Source: Deltaproteobacteria bacterium
GTDB lineage: Bacteria > Myxococcota_A > Polyangia > Polyangiales > Houyiibacteriaceae
Assembly (NCBI GenBank): GCA_017644045.1
Contig: JAEPMI010000005.1
Coordinates: 124,001 to 188,000, forward strand
Length of the DNA: 64,000 nt
Direction: 5' to 3'
Shown here piece by piece: positions 56,332 through 64,000 of this stretch. A program made the translations under genes and the position numbers. The notes beneath the pieces are model-generated. The model saw nothing but the letters and a program-made list of their open reading frames with translations, was not told the DNA's origin and did no database searches. Each line of letters starts with the position of its first letter. Positions within the stretch are counted from its first letter, which is position 1.

Positions 56332-57801
56332 TCAGTGGGGAGCCAGGGAAGCGCCGGGCTTGTCGTGCACGGCGAGGCGACTGACCAGTGAAGCGCTCGC
56401 CTCGTTCATGCCGCGGAGCTCGACGTGCACGCCCAGCTCTCGCAAGCCGAGCACGACGCGGTCGACCGCCTGCACGGCGGAGTCGTCCCAGATGTGCGCG
56501 GCGCTCAGGTCGAGCACCACGCGCTCGTGGTCGTCATCGATGCCGATGGCGCTCACGAAGTCTTCCACGGACACGAAGAAGAGCTGCCCTTGCACGCGAT
56601 AGGTGCAGAGCCCTGCCTCGTGGGCGGAGACGCGCTCGACGCGGACGAGCTTGCCGACCACGCGAGCAAAGAAGAGCGCGCTGAGAAGCACGCCGACGAT
56701 CACTCCCTTGGAGAGGTCGTGCGTGGTCACCACCACGGCCACGGTGACCACGAGCACGATCGCTTCGCTCCGCGGCATGACCGAGAGCCTCGGGATCGAC
56801 GACCAGTCGAAGGTGCTGAGCGAGACCATCACCATGACCGCGACGAGCGCCGGCATCGGGATGCGTGCCACCAGATCGCCGAGCCCGACGACCAGGACGA
56901 GCAGGAAGACGCCCGCCACCAGGGTCGAGAGCCGCCCGCGACCGCCGGACTTCACGTTGATGACCGACTGCCCGATCATCGCGCATCCAGCCATCCCGCC
57001 GAAGAGGCCGGCGACGATGTTCGCGACCCCCTGCCCTTTGGCCTCGCGGTGTTTGTCGCTCGGGGTGTCCGTGGCATCGTCGACGATCTTGGCGGTGAGC
57101 AGGCTCTCGATCAGACCGACCAGCGCCAACGCGAACGAGTAGGGCGCGATGATCCGCAGGGTCTCGAGGCTCATCGGCACGTCGGGCCACGCGAGCACGG
57201 GGAGGCCATGGGGCAGCGCGCCGAGGTCGCCGACCGTGCGTACCTGCCAACCGAAGGTCCACGTGAGCGCGGTGAGAACCACGATGGCCACCATCGGACT
57301 GGGCACGGCGCGCGTGATTCGCGGCAAGCCGTAGATGATCACCAGGCCGGCGCCGATCATCGCGAACGTGAGCCACCCCTGCCCTTGCACCTGCGGGAGC
57401 TGCGCCATGAAGATCAAGATGGCCAGCGAGTTCACGAAGCCGGTCATCACGGCCCGAGGGACGAAGCGCATGTAGCGCGCGAGCCGCAGGTAGCCGAAGG
57501 CGATCTGGATCACGCCGGTGAGGAGGGTGGCAGCGAGCAGGTAGGGCAGCCCGTGCTCCCGCACCAAGGGCACGACCACCAGAGCCATGGCTCCGGTGGC
57601 GGCCGAGATCATGGCCGGCCGTCCGCCGGCGAACGCCGTGACGACCGCGATGCAGAAGGAGGCGAACAAACCCACGGCCGGGTCGACGCCGGCGATGATC
57701 GAGAACGCGATCGCTTCGGGAATGAGGGCGAGGGCCACGACGGCGCCGGCGAGGACGTCGGCGCGAGGCTGGGCGAACCAGGAGGAGTTGGAATCGGTCA
57801 T
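56332..57801 (-). CDS. SulP-family anion transporter with STAS domain
   Basis: From ATG 57801 the 489-residue protein has about 11-14 membrane helices, starting with the SulP opening [32 protein letters not shown]. It has the conserved [31 protein letters not shown] segment, and a C-terminal STAS domain (about 395-489, [19 protein letters not shown]). SulP proteins move sulfate, bicarbonate or dicarboxylates; the ion is unknown. It is divergent from the truncated hemoglobin gene (266 bp apart). Confidence 0.92.
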   Translation of the reverse strand: MTDSNSSWFAQPRADVLAGAVVALALIPEAIAFSIIAGVDPAVGLFASFCIAVVTAFAGGRPAMISAATGAMALVVVPLVREHGLPYLLAATLLTGVIQIAFGYLRLARYMRFVPRAVMTGFVNSLAILIFMAQLPQVQGQGWLTFAMIGAGLVIIYGLPRITRAVPSPMVAIVVLTALTWTFGWQVRTVGDLGALPHGLPVLAWPDVPMSLETLRIIAPYSFALALVGLIESLLTAKIVDDATDTPSDKHREAKGQGVANIVAGLFGGMAGCAMIGQSVINVKSGGRGRLSTLVAGVFLLVLVVGLGDLVARIPMPALVAVMVMVSLSTFDWSSIPRLSVMPRSEAIVLVVTVAVVVTTHDLSKGVIVGVLLSALFFARVVGKLVRVERVSAHEAGLCTYRVQGQLFFVSVEDFVSAIGIDDDHERVVLDLSAAHIWDDSAVQAVDRVVLGLRELGVHVELRGMNEASASLVSRLAVHDKPGASLAPH

Positions 57802-58067
57802 GGAGGGTGCCGCACGACGCACGTCGGCCACGCAACGCGAGGACGCGAAGCCGAAAGCCGCTCTGCGGTGAGGTGCGCGCTCGCGCGCGCTGGGTTCGGG
57901 ACTTCCGTCGCGAACGCGACGCCCGGACCTCGGTTGGGGGCGCTTCCTAGCGCGTCCCTGCGCATGCGCCACCGACGATCACGAAAAAATGACGCATTGC
58001 ATCACCAGTTCGTGGCCAGCCAACGCAGTGGGCAGGCCATGTGCTCCGTTCGCGCTATGTTCGCGCG

Positions 58068-58469
58068 ATGGAGCTCACCCCCAAGCTCGACGCGGACCCG
58101 TACACGCTGATCGGTGGAGAAGAGGGCGTCCGCCGTCTGGTCGATCGCTTCTACGATCTGATGGACGAGCTCCCCGAGGCGACCGAGGTCCGAGGGCTCC
58201 ACGCGCGCTCGCTGAAGGCGTCCCGCGAGAAGCTCTTCTTGTTCTTCTCCGGCTGGCTCGGCGGCCCGCAGCTCTACGTGGAGCGCTACGGCCACCCCCG
58301 GCTGCGACGGCGGCACTTCCCCTTCGCCATCGGCCAGCGCGAAGTCGACCAGTGGATGCTCTGCATGGGCCGCGCACTCGAGGAGACGGTGGAAGACGAG
58401 GCCCTGAAGAAGTTCCTCGTCCTCCGCCTCGAGCCGCTCGCGAACCACATGCGCAACCAGCCCGCCTGA
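58068..58469 (+). CDS. Group II truncated hemoglobin
   Basis: The 133-residue product from ATG 58068 has the TrHb2 features: a B-helix Tyr29 in RFYDLM, WLGGPQLY then RYGHPRLRRRHFPFAI with the proximal His83, and a G8-type Trp96. It binds heme and handles oxygen, nitric oxide or peroxide. An ATG at 58041 would add nine residues without family support. Neighbours are a divergent SulP transporter and downstream antiporter genes, so no shared pathway is evident. Confidence 0.9.
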   Translation: MELTPKLDADPYTLIGGEEGVRRLVDRFYDLMDELPEATEVRGLHARSLKASREKLFLFFSGWLGGPQLYVERYGHPRLRRRHFPFAIGQREVDQWMLCMGRALEETVEDEALKKFLVLRLEPLANHMRNQPA

Positions 58470-58557
58470 CCGCGCCTCACGGCCCGGCCCCCTGGTCGGA
58501 CCACGCCCGTCCGATCGGGGCTTCCCCTGGCTGCGGCCGGAGCTACATTCTCGGCCC

Positions 58558-59856
58558 ATGTCGAGGATGCGCCTCGTCGCCGTCGGCGCGCTCCTCCTCT
58601 TCGCGACCGGCGCGGGAGCAGAGACCAGTCTGGCCCTCCGGAGTGTGCTGGGGTTGCTGGCGCTGCTGGCCCTCGCCTTCCTCGCGGCACATCCGGCGGT
58701 CCAACGGGCCGAGGAGCTCCTGGGCATCTCCCAGGTCGTCGCTGCCGGGCTCCCCTTCTTCGTCCTCGGAGCCATCGCACACCTACCGTCGGTCGGGCTC
58801 CTGACGGACGAGGTCTTGCTGGAGCTGGGCCCGCTCCTCGACATCGGCCTCGGCTGGGTCGGAGTGCTGGCCGGCCTCCAGCTCGATCTGCGAGCCATCG
58901 CGCGCTGGTCGCCGCTGACCCGCCAGCTCTCGAGCGTGGTCACCTTCGTGCCGTTCGTGGTGGTGGGACTGGCGATGGGCGCGCTGCTCCACGTGGCCGA
59001 GATCCCCGCCACCGACCACCGGCTCGTGAGGGACGCCGTGGCCTTCGGCGCCGTGGGCTGTCTGGCGGCACCCACCGCAGCGGCGCTGCTCTCGGCGAGC
59101 GGTCTCGGGGCCGACGCGGTCCAGGTGGTGCGAAACGTCGCCCGCCTCGACGACCTTCTCGGCGTGGCCGTGCTCGCGATCCTCAGCGCGTTCTTCCGCC
59201 CTACCGCTTCGGTCGGTTGGAGCCTGCCACCCATCGGCTGGCTCTTCGTCACTCTGGGCATGGGCCTCGGCCTCGGACTGATCACCTACGTCGCCCTTCG
59301 CGCGGCCAGGAGCGACTCGGAAGGGATCGCCGTCCTGCTCGGGTCGGTGGCGCTCTCGGCGGGGGCCGCGAGCGTCTTCTCGGTCTCGCCGATCGTGACG
59401 TGCTTCGTGGTGGGCTTCGTCCTGGCCAACCTCCCCCTGCCGCGCGAGGCGGAGACCCGCGCCGCCCTCACGCGGCTCGAACGCCCGGTGTACCTGCTCT
59501 TCCTCTTCGTGGCCGGCTCGCTGTGGCGTTTCGATCTCTGGCTGGGCTGGGTGATGCTCCCGGCCTTCGTCGTCGCGCGGCTCCTCGCGCGGCTGGCGGC
59601 GGTCCGCTTCGCGCGCTGGCGCGGCTTGCTCTCACATCTCCCGGGGGAGGAGCGGCCAGTGTCGCGAGCGCTGGTGAGCGCACCCATCGGCGCCCTCTCG
59701 ATCGCCATCGTGGTCAACGTCCAGACCCTCTACCCCGGACGCGCCGTCCCGCTCATGGTCACCGCCGTCGTCGGCGGCTCGCTCTTCTCCGAGGCCCTGG
59801 TCCATCTCCTCTTTCGAGTGTTCGCGACCGATGCTCGCCCTCGTGGGTCGACATGA
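58558..59856 (+). CDS. Cation:proton antiporter-like membrane protein (first of a pair)
   Basis: The 432-residue protein has a signal-like first helix and about 11-12 further membrane segments. The organisation is that of CPA-type antiporters, with the inverted helices typical of the fold (GAVGCLAAPTAAALLSAS; SGLGADAVQVVRNVARLDDLLGVAVLAI). Asp residues in the RLDDLLG stretch could be the ion site. Its stop overlaps the ATG of a second, distinct antiporter-like gene, so the two are translationally coupled and may form one complex. Ion specificity is unknown. Confidence 0.75.
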   Translation: MSRMRLVAVGALLLFATGAGAETSLALRSVLGLLALLALAFLAAHPAVQRAEELLGISQVVAAGLPFFVLGAIAHLPSVGLLTDEVLLELGPLLDIGLGWVGVLAGLQLDLRAIARWSPLTRQLSSVVTFVPFVVVGLAMGALLHVAEIPATDHRLVRDAVAFGAVGCLAAPTAAALLSASGLGADAVQVVRNVARLDDLLGVAVLAILSAFFRPTASVGWSLPPIGWLFVTLGMGLGLGLITYVALRAARSDSEGIAVLLGSVALSAGAASVFSVSPIVTCFVVGFVLANLPLPREAETRAALTRLERPVYLLFLFVAGSLWRFDLWLGWVMLPAFVVARLLARLAAVRFARWRGLLSHLPGEERPVSRALVSAPIGALSIAIVVNVQTLYPGRAVPLMVTAVVGGSLFSEALVHLLFRVFATDARPRGST

Positions 59857-61172
59857 GCTCCCGCCTCGTGATGCTCGCGCTGATCGGCAGCTTCATGTGG
59901 GCCGCCCGGTCGTTCGATCCGCAGACGACAGCCAGCGCGGGACTCACGCTCGCCCTCGGCTTCGTGATGCTCGCCTCGTTCTTCTCGGGCCAGATCGCCG
60001 GGAGCCTCGGCCTCCCGAAGCTCACTGGATACCTGGCGATCGGCGTGATCGCTGGCCCCGGGGTGCTCGGGCTTCTCGGTACCGGGACCGTCGAGCGGAT
60101 GCAGCTCGTCAACGGCGTGGCGATCTCGCTCATCGCCCTGACCGCGGGGGGCGAGCTCAGCTTTCGCCGGACGCGTCCACTCCTCCGGTCGATCGCTTGG
60201 ATCACGCTCATCGCGGTGGTCGGCACCACGCTGCTCCTCGCGGGGGCCGTCCTCCTGCTCCGACCCTTGCTCCCCTTCGTCGCCTCCCTCGACACCTCGG
60301 AAGCGCTCTCCGCGGCGCTCGTCCTCGGGATCGTCCTCGCTGCGCAGTCTCCCGCCGTGGTCATCGCGGTTCGCTCCGAGCTTCGCGCCGATGGACCGGT
60401 GACCCGCACCCTCCTCGGAGTGGTGGTCGTCGCGGACCTGGTGATCATCGTCCTCTTCGCGCTCGGATCCGCGGTGGCCCGCGCGACGTTCGACGGCGAG
60501 GCCGACGCGATCGGCACGCTCGCCACCCTGGCGTGGGAGCTCTTCGGGTCGATGGGTGCGGGACTCGTCGCCGGTGGCGTCCTCCTGCTCTACCTGAGCC
60601 GGGTCCGCGGGGGTGCGAGCCTCTTCGTGGTCGGGCTGTGCATCGTCATCGCCGAGGTGGGCACGGAGCTGCGACTCGATCCGCTCATCGCGGCGCTGAC
60701 CGCGGGCGTGCTCGTGGAGAACGCCAGCGACGAAGGGCACCGGCTCCTCGAGGAGATCGCCGGAGCCTCCCTACCGCTCTATCTGGTCTTCTTCGCGGTC
60801 GCCGGGGCGAACATCCACCTCGACACGCTGGCCACCGTCGGCGTCCCCGCGGTGGTCCTGGTCGCGGTCCGCGCGGTCGGCCTTCTCGGAGGCACACGGC
60901 TGGCGACAGGCGTCGCGGGTGGGCCTCCGGTGGTCGGCCGCTACGTGGGCTTCGGGCTGCTTCCCCAGGCCGGCCTCGCGATCGCGCTCTCGCTGCTCTT
61001 CGCGCGGACCTTCCCCGAGCTCCGTGAAGCGGCGGCGCTGACCATGGCGGTCGTCGCGATCAACGAGCTCGTCGCTCCGGTGTTCTTTCGACGCGCGCTC
61101 ATCCGATCTGGCGAAGGACGCGTCGGCGATGACCTCGGCGTCGACCCCACCGTCGACGCGGCGGAGAGCTGA
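59853..61172 (+). CDS. Cation:proton antiporter (CPA2-like, second of a pair)
   Basis: The 439-residue protein has 12-13 membrane segments. KLTGYLAIGVIAGPGVLG is the typical first inverted-repeat helix of CPA2/Kef-type exchangers, and LGIVLAAQSPAVVIAVRSELRADG is the discontinuous-helix region with the substrate-binding Ser/Asp area. The final segment is Asp/Glu-rich and cytoplasmic. The ATG overlaps the stop of the preceding antiporter gene. Similarity between the two is structural rather than close, so they are not a recent duplicate. Confidence 0.85.
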   Translation: MSSRLVMLALIGSFMWAARSFDPQTTASAGLTLALGFVMLASFFSGQIAGSLGLPKLTGYLAIGVIAGPGVLGLLGTGTVERMQLVNGVAISLIALTAGGELSFRRTRPLLRSIAWITLIAVVGTTLLLAGAVLLLRPLLPFVASLDTSEALSAALVLGIVLAAQSPAVVIAVRSELRADGPVTRTLLGVVVVADLVIIVLFALGSAVARATFDGEADAIGTLATLAWELFGSMGAGLVAGGVLLLYLSRVRGGASLFVVGLCIVIAEVGTELRLDPLIAALTAGVLVENASDEGHRLLEEIAGASLPLYLVFFAVAGANIHLDTLATVGVPAVVLVAVRAVGLLGGTRLATGVAGGPPVVGRYVGFGLLPQAGLAIALSLLFARTFPELREAAALTMAVVAINELVAPVFFRRALIRSGEGRVGDDLGVDPTVDAAES

Positions 61173-61180
61173 CGCGCGCT

Positions 61181-62446
61181 TCAGCAGGTCGGGCAGTCGG
61201 GTCCGACCGGGGGCCGCACGACCCACTCGAAGGCGTCGATGAGCGCCATCGAGTCGAACCAGCCGTCGCCGGAGTCCCAGATGACGAAGCGGAGCGTGAT
61301 CTCCTCGCCACCGGTCACCGGCGTGGTGGTGCGGAGCCAACCGGTGCCGGCGCCGGCGATGCGCCGGAAGGGGAGCCGTCCGGCGCAGCTGTCGGAGTCG
61401 AAGCCGGTGCCTCCGAGCGGCTCGGTGCCGAGCGAGCAGTCGAACCGCCGACCGCCATAGTTGCCCGCGATGCACGCCTCGAGGAAGGAGGCGTTCACGC
61501 TGATCGGGTTGCCCTCCATGTCGAAGGCGATGTTCGCCGACGGCTCGCCGTCGCGCTCGAGGAGCACGGCATAGAAGTCGTTGAACGAGGAGCAGATGAA
61601 GCTCGGATACTCCTGGGTGAAGAAGAAGGAGGCGAAGGTCAGCGCGACCGCGTTGGTCGGGACTTTCAGCCGGACCTCGAGCCCGAGCGAGTCGAAGGGT
61701 GAGCCGCTCATCACTCCGGGGCAGGCGGGGCTCTCCACCGGGAAGCCCTCCGGGAACCCGTGCGGCGAGTCGAAGTTCGCGCAGCGCAGCGGAGTCAGTC
61801 CGCTCGGCTCGCGGGCGGCGCCGCTGCTGATCGAGAGCATCTGCGAGCCGGCGAGTGGGTCGTTGACGCCCATCTGGTCGACGACCGTGATCTGCTCCTC
61901 GCTCGCCAGCGGCTGCATCAGATCCGCGGAACCGAGCCGGGCGGAGATCACCCCCCAGCCCTCGTCCGCGTCGCGGCAGAGCCCGAGGGCGGCGAGCGCG
62001 TCGCGGGGACTCGGCCCATCGCCCGCTTCCACGGCGGGGCACGGCGGCAGCCCGTCGAGCCCATCGCAGTCCTCGTCGTAGCCGTTGCTCGGCAGGTCGT
62101 AGGCGCCCGGGTTGATGCCGGCCTCGCAGTCGTTGCAGTCCACGCGTGTGGGGAAGCCGTCCCCATCGCGATCCGAGTCCGGCGTGCCCGGCTCGGCGCA
62201 TTCGCCGTACGCCGCGCCGCAGGTGGTCACCAGCGTGCCACCGTCCAGCGGGACGGTCACCGAGCCGTCGGCGAGCCCGGGAACGCAGCCGGCGTCCGCC
62301 GGACCGAGGTCGGTGCCCAGGTCGCGCGCGACGGTGGCGTCGGTCATGCCGAAGTCCGGCGGGAGGAAGTCGTCGGGGCGCTCCTCGAGCTCGTGGCTCA
62401 GGTAGCAGCCCGAGAGGACGAGGCTGGCGAAGACGAAGCGAAGCAC
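61181..62446 (-). CDS. Choice-of-anchor-L-like lipoprotein with MopE-type metal motif
   Basis: The 421-residue product has lipobox LSGC (Cys14). A Cys/Asp-rich segment (91-131: DSDRDGDGF, VDCNDCEAGINPGAYD, GYDEDCDGLD) matches the calcium-binding MopE/thrombospondin-3-like repeats of bacterial surface proteins. It then has a beta-rich domain (about 165-410) that resembles the choice-of-anchor L domain (TFASFFFTQEYPSFICSSFND, ANIAFDMEGNPISVNASF). It ends with a Cys pair (PDCPTC). Such proteins are found on the surface or secreted, and their function is unknown. Confidence 0.75.
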   Translation of the reverse strand: MLRFVFASLVLSGCYLSHELEERPDDFLPPDFGMTDATVARDLGTDLGPADAGCVPGLADGSVTVPLDGGTLVTTCGAAYGECAEPGTPDSDRDGDGFPTRVDCNDCEAGINPGAYDLPSNGYDEDCDGLDGLPPCPAVEAGDGPSPRDALAALGLCRDADEGWGVISARLGSADLMQPLASEEQITVVDQMGVNDPLAGSQMLSISSGAAREPSGLTPLRCANFDSPHGFPEGFPVESPACPGVMSGSPFDSLGLEVRLKVPTNAVALTFASFFFTQEYPSFICSSFNDFYAVLLERDGEPSANIAFDMEGNPISVNASFLEACIAGNYGGRRFDCSLGTEPLGGTGFDSDSCAGRLPFRRIAGAGTGWLRTTTPVTGGEEITLRFVIWDSGDGWFDSMALIDAFEWVVRPPVGPDCPTC

Positions 62447-62520
62447 CGCGGGAGCATAGCGCTCTGCGCCGCGAACGCAGATCGCTCGACGTCGATGGGC
62501 GCTTGGGGTAACGAAGCCAG

Positions 62521-63300
62521 GTGCCGGCCTTCCCCTTCGAGCAATACCCCCTCTACGCGTGGGCGCTGGTCTTCGTGGTCGCCTTCGGAGCGCTGTCCTT
62601 CCCCGCGCTCTTCTTCGTGACCGCGCCCTACGGCCGTCACTTCCGTGAGGGCTGGGGCCCGACCATTCCGGCGAAGCTCGGCTGGATCCTGATGGAGGCG
62701 CCCTCCCCCATCGGCTTCGCCTTCATGTTCTTCCAGTCGGAGCACGCGTTCGACAGCGCGCCCCTGGTGATGCTCGGGCTCTGGCAGACCCACTACGTCT
62801 GGCGCTCGTTCATCTTCCCGCTGCTGATGCGCGGCAAGGGCAAGCGGAAGCCGCTCATGACCGTGGTCCTGGCCATCCTCTTCAACTGCTGCAACGGCGC
62901 GCTCAACGGCTTCGCGGTCACCGAGCTCGCGCCGCACCTGTGGACCAACGAGTGGCTCACGGACCCGCGCTTCCTCGGCGGCCTGGCGGTCTTCTTCTTC
63001 GGCTGGGCGATGAACCATCACTCCGACCACCTGCTCCGCAACCTCCGCAAGCCCGGGGAGACCGGCTACAAGATTCCCCACGGCGGGGCCTTCCGCTGGG
63101 TCACCAGCCCGAACTACCTGGGGGAGATCATCGAGTGGTTCGGCTTCGCCCTCGCGGCCTGGACCATCCCCGGCCTGGTCTTCGCCCTCTTCACCACGGC
63201 GAACCTCCTGCCGCGGGCCATCTCCCACCACCGCTGGTACCACGAGAAGTTCGAGGACTACCCGAAGACGCGGAAGGCCATCGTTCCGTTCCTACTATGA
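62521..63300 (+). CDS. Steroid-5-alpha-reductase-like membrane enzyme
   Basis: The 259-residue protein, starting at GTG 62521, has about six membrane helices. It has the C-terminal signature of the 3-oxo-5-alpha-steroid-4-dehydrogenase family: KIPHGGAFRWVTSPNYLGEIIEWFGFAL with a nearby HRWYHEKFEDYPKTRKAIVPF. These residues bind NADPH and substrate. Family members reduce an alpha,beta-unsaturated ketone in steroids or polyprenols. Some myxobacteria make sterols, so a sterol role is conceivable, but other lipid substrates are equally possible. Confidence 0.9.
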   Translation: MPAFPFEQYPLYAWALVFVVAFGALSFPALFFVTAPYGRHFREGWGPTIPAKLGWILMEAPSPIGFAFMFFQSEHAFDSAPLVMLGLWQTHYVWRSFIFPLLMRGKGKRKPLMTVVLAILFNCCNGALNGFAVTELAPHLWTNEWLTDPRFLGGLAVFFFGWAMNHHSDHLLRNLRKPGETGYKIPHGGAFRWVTSPNYLGEIIEWFGFALAAWTIPGLVFALFTTANLLPRAISHHRWYHEKFEDYPKTRKAIVPFLL

Positions 63301-63330
63301 GCGGATAAGTTCACAAAAGCTGGATGACAG

Positions 63331-63360
63331 CCCCCCATCGAAGCTGCTACTTTTGGGGGG
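63331..63360. other. C6/G6 inverted repeat overlapping a start codon
   Basis: CCCCCCA (63331-63337) can pair with TGGGGGG (63354-63360). The last G is the first base of the GTG start of the next gene. The structure could mask that start or the adjacent purine-rich ribosome-binding region, or terminate the preceding gene 31 bp away. Confidence 0.4.
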
Positions 63361-64000
63361 TGCGCTCACTCCGTCGCTTGCTCTTGGTCGCCCTCGGGGC
63401 ACTTCTCTTCTTCCCGCCCGACGCGGCGGCCTACATCAGCCAGGTGGACGGCGCCCTCGTGCCGCGGACCGGTCGCATGCAGGCCTGCCTCGATCGCCAG
63501 CCCACGGGTGAGACCACCGACGGTGCGGTGAGTGCGATCGAAGACGCCTCGGTCCTGCCGGAGGCGTACCGTCCGGTCGAGCAGCCCCTCGGCAGCGGCA
63601 ACTATCCGGTCACCTTCCGAATGATCGGTGAGGGCGCCGGGTACCTGAACATCTTCGGCTACTACTGGACCGACGAGGACGTCACCAACCCGGCGAACCT
63701 CCACATGATCTTCGACTGTCGCCCGACCAGCGGCGCGTGCGACTGCCCGTGCGACCCGGTGTCGATGCGCGACACCGACGGGTCGGCGACGAGCTGGGAG
63801 CGGACCATCGACTTCTCCACCCTCCCGGGGTTCGCGCCCGGTCGAGCGATCGGTTTCTTCATTCGCACCCCCGAGCGGCTCACGTCCGGCGAGGACAACG
63901 ACCACTGCGGCGGCGCCGCCGCCGACAACCAGGACCATCGCACCTACTTCACCAGCAAGTCGCTCAACGACGATGGCGACTACGTGCACTTCCTGGTCTA
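63360..64000 (+). CDS. Secreted DUF4114-like protein, 3' end missing
   Basis: A GTG at 63360 opens a frame that runs uninterrupted to the window end (213 codons). It has a clear signal peptide (LRRLLLVALGALLFFPPDAAA). The chain contains cysteines and a beta-type domain with FGYYWTDEDVTNPANLH, IGFFIRTPERLTSG and DHRTYFTSKSLNDDGDYVHFLVY, which resembles DUF4114 domains of secreted bacterial proteins. The C-terminus, often a sorting signal in myxobacteria, is outside the window. Coding is well supported; the domain name is tentative. Confidence 0.75.
   Translation, partial: MRSLRRLLLVALGALLFFPPDAAAYISQVDGALVPRTGRMQACLDRQPTGETTDGAVSAIEDASVLPEAYRPVEQPLGSGNYPVTFRMIGEGAGYLNIFGYYWTDEDVTNPANLHMIFDCRPTSGACDCPCDPVSMRDTDGSATSWERTIDFSTLPGFAPGRAIGFFIRTPERLTSGEDNDHCGGAAADNQDHRTYFTSKSLNDDGDYVHFLV

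Overview
This window is about 64 kb of GC-rich, gene-dense bacterial chromosome. It looks like a myxobacterial (Myxococcota) genome, probably Polyangia and close to Sandaracinaceae; this is inferred from protein style, not from a marker-gene tree. The signs are many Cys-rich secreted lipoproteins, a MopE-like calcium/metal motif, an AgmX/PglI-type C-terminal domain, very large TPR proteins, vWA lipoproteins and extensive use of GTG/TTG starts. No rRNA, tRNA or CRISPR array was found, and there is no prophage or complete insertion sequence.

Layout. 0-5 kb: the end of an M74-type murein endopeptidase, a small lipoprotein, and a convergent thiolase / 3-hydroxyacyl-CoA dehydrogenase pair. 5-12 kb: a TfoX-N protein divergent from a macrodomain protein, an ABC exporter, an arylsulfotransferase-like lipoprotein, and a phosphatase / fructosamine-kinase pair that looks like a protein-deglycation module. 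12.2-14.4 kb: a small accessory patch bounded by a 21-bp direct repeat, holding the wreck of a nucleotidyltransferase toxin pair, a Uma2 nuclease, an internally deleted GrpB gene, and a duplicated Cys-rich lipoprotein fragment. 14.4-21 kb: a tyrosine phosphatase, leucyl aminopeptidase, a ComEA-like HhH protein, a degenerate cyclase/ATPase/TPR protein and a PspA-like protein. 21-35 kb: an NDP-sugar epimerase, two coupled TPR-type proteins, a metzincin lipoprotein and a TPR protein of about 2550 residues. 35-41.6 kb: a secreted protein with Cys-paired repeats, glpK with three downstream genes, and an AgmX/PglI-type membrane protein followed by a 3 x 93-bp tandem repeat. 41.8-55.6 kb: core genome functions (SMC, an NtrC-type regulator, ComM, RecA) interleaved with two paralogous vWA lipoproteins. 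55.6-64 kb: a SulP transporter, truncated hemoglobin, a pair of coupled cation/proton antiporters, a choice-of-anchor/MopE lipoprotein, a steroid-reductase-like enzyme, and the start of a secreted DUF4114-like protein.

The intergenic DNA is unusually rich in structure. There is a 214-bp element with about 55-bp terminal inverted repeats (MITE-like), two G-rich hexamer inverted repeats between convergent genes, a three-copy 93-bp repeat with hairpins that vary in the loop, and several perfect terminator-like hairpins. No complete new defence or biosynthetic system is evident. The most noteworthy items are the 93-bp repeat, the eroded toxin/Uma2/GrpB patch, the degenerate cyclase-ATPase-TPR protein, the DDAELRC-repeat secreted protein and the giant two-block TPR protein.
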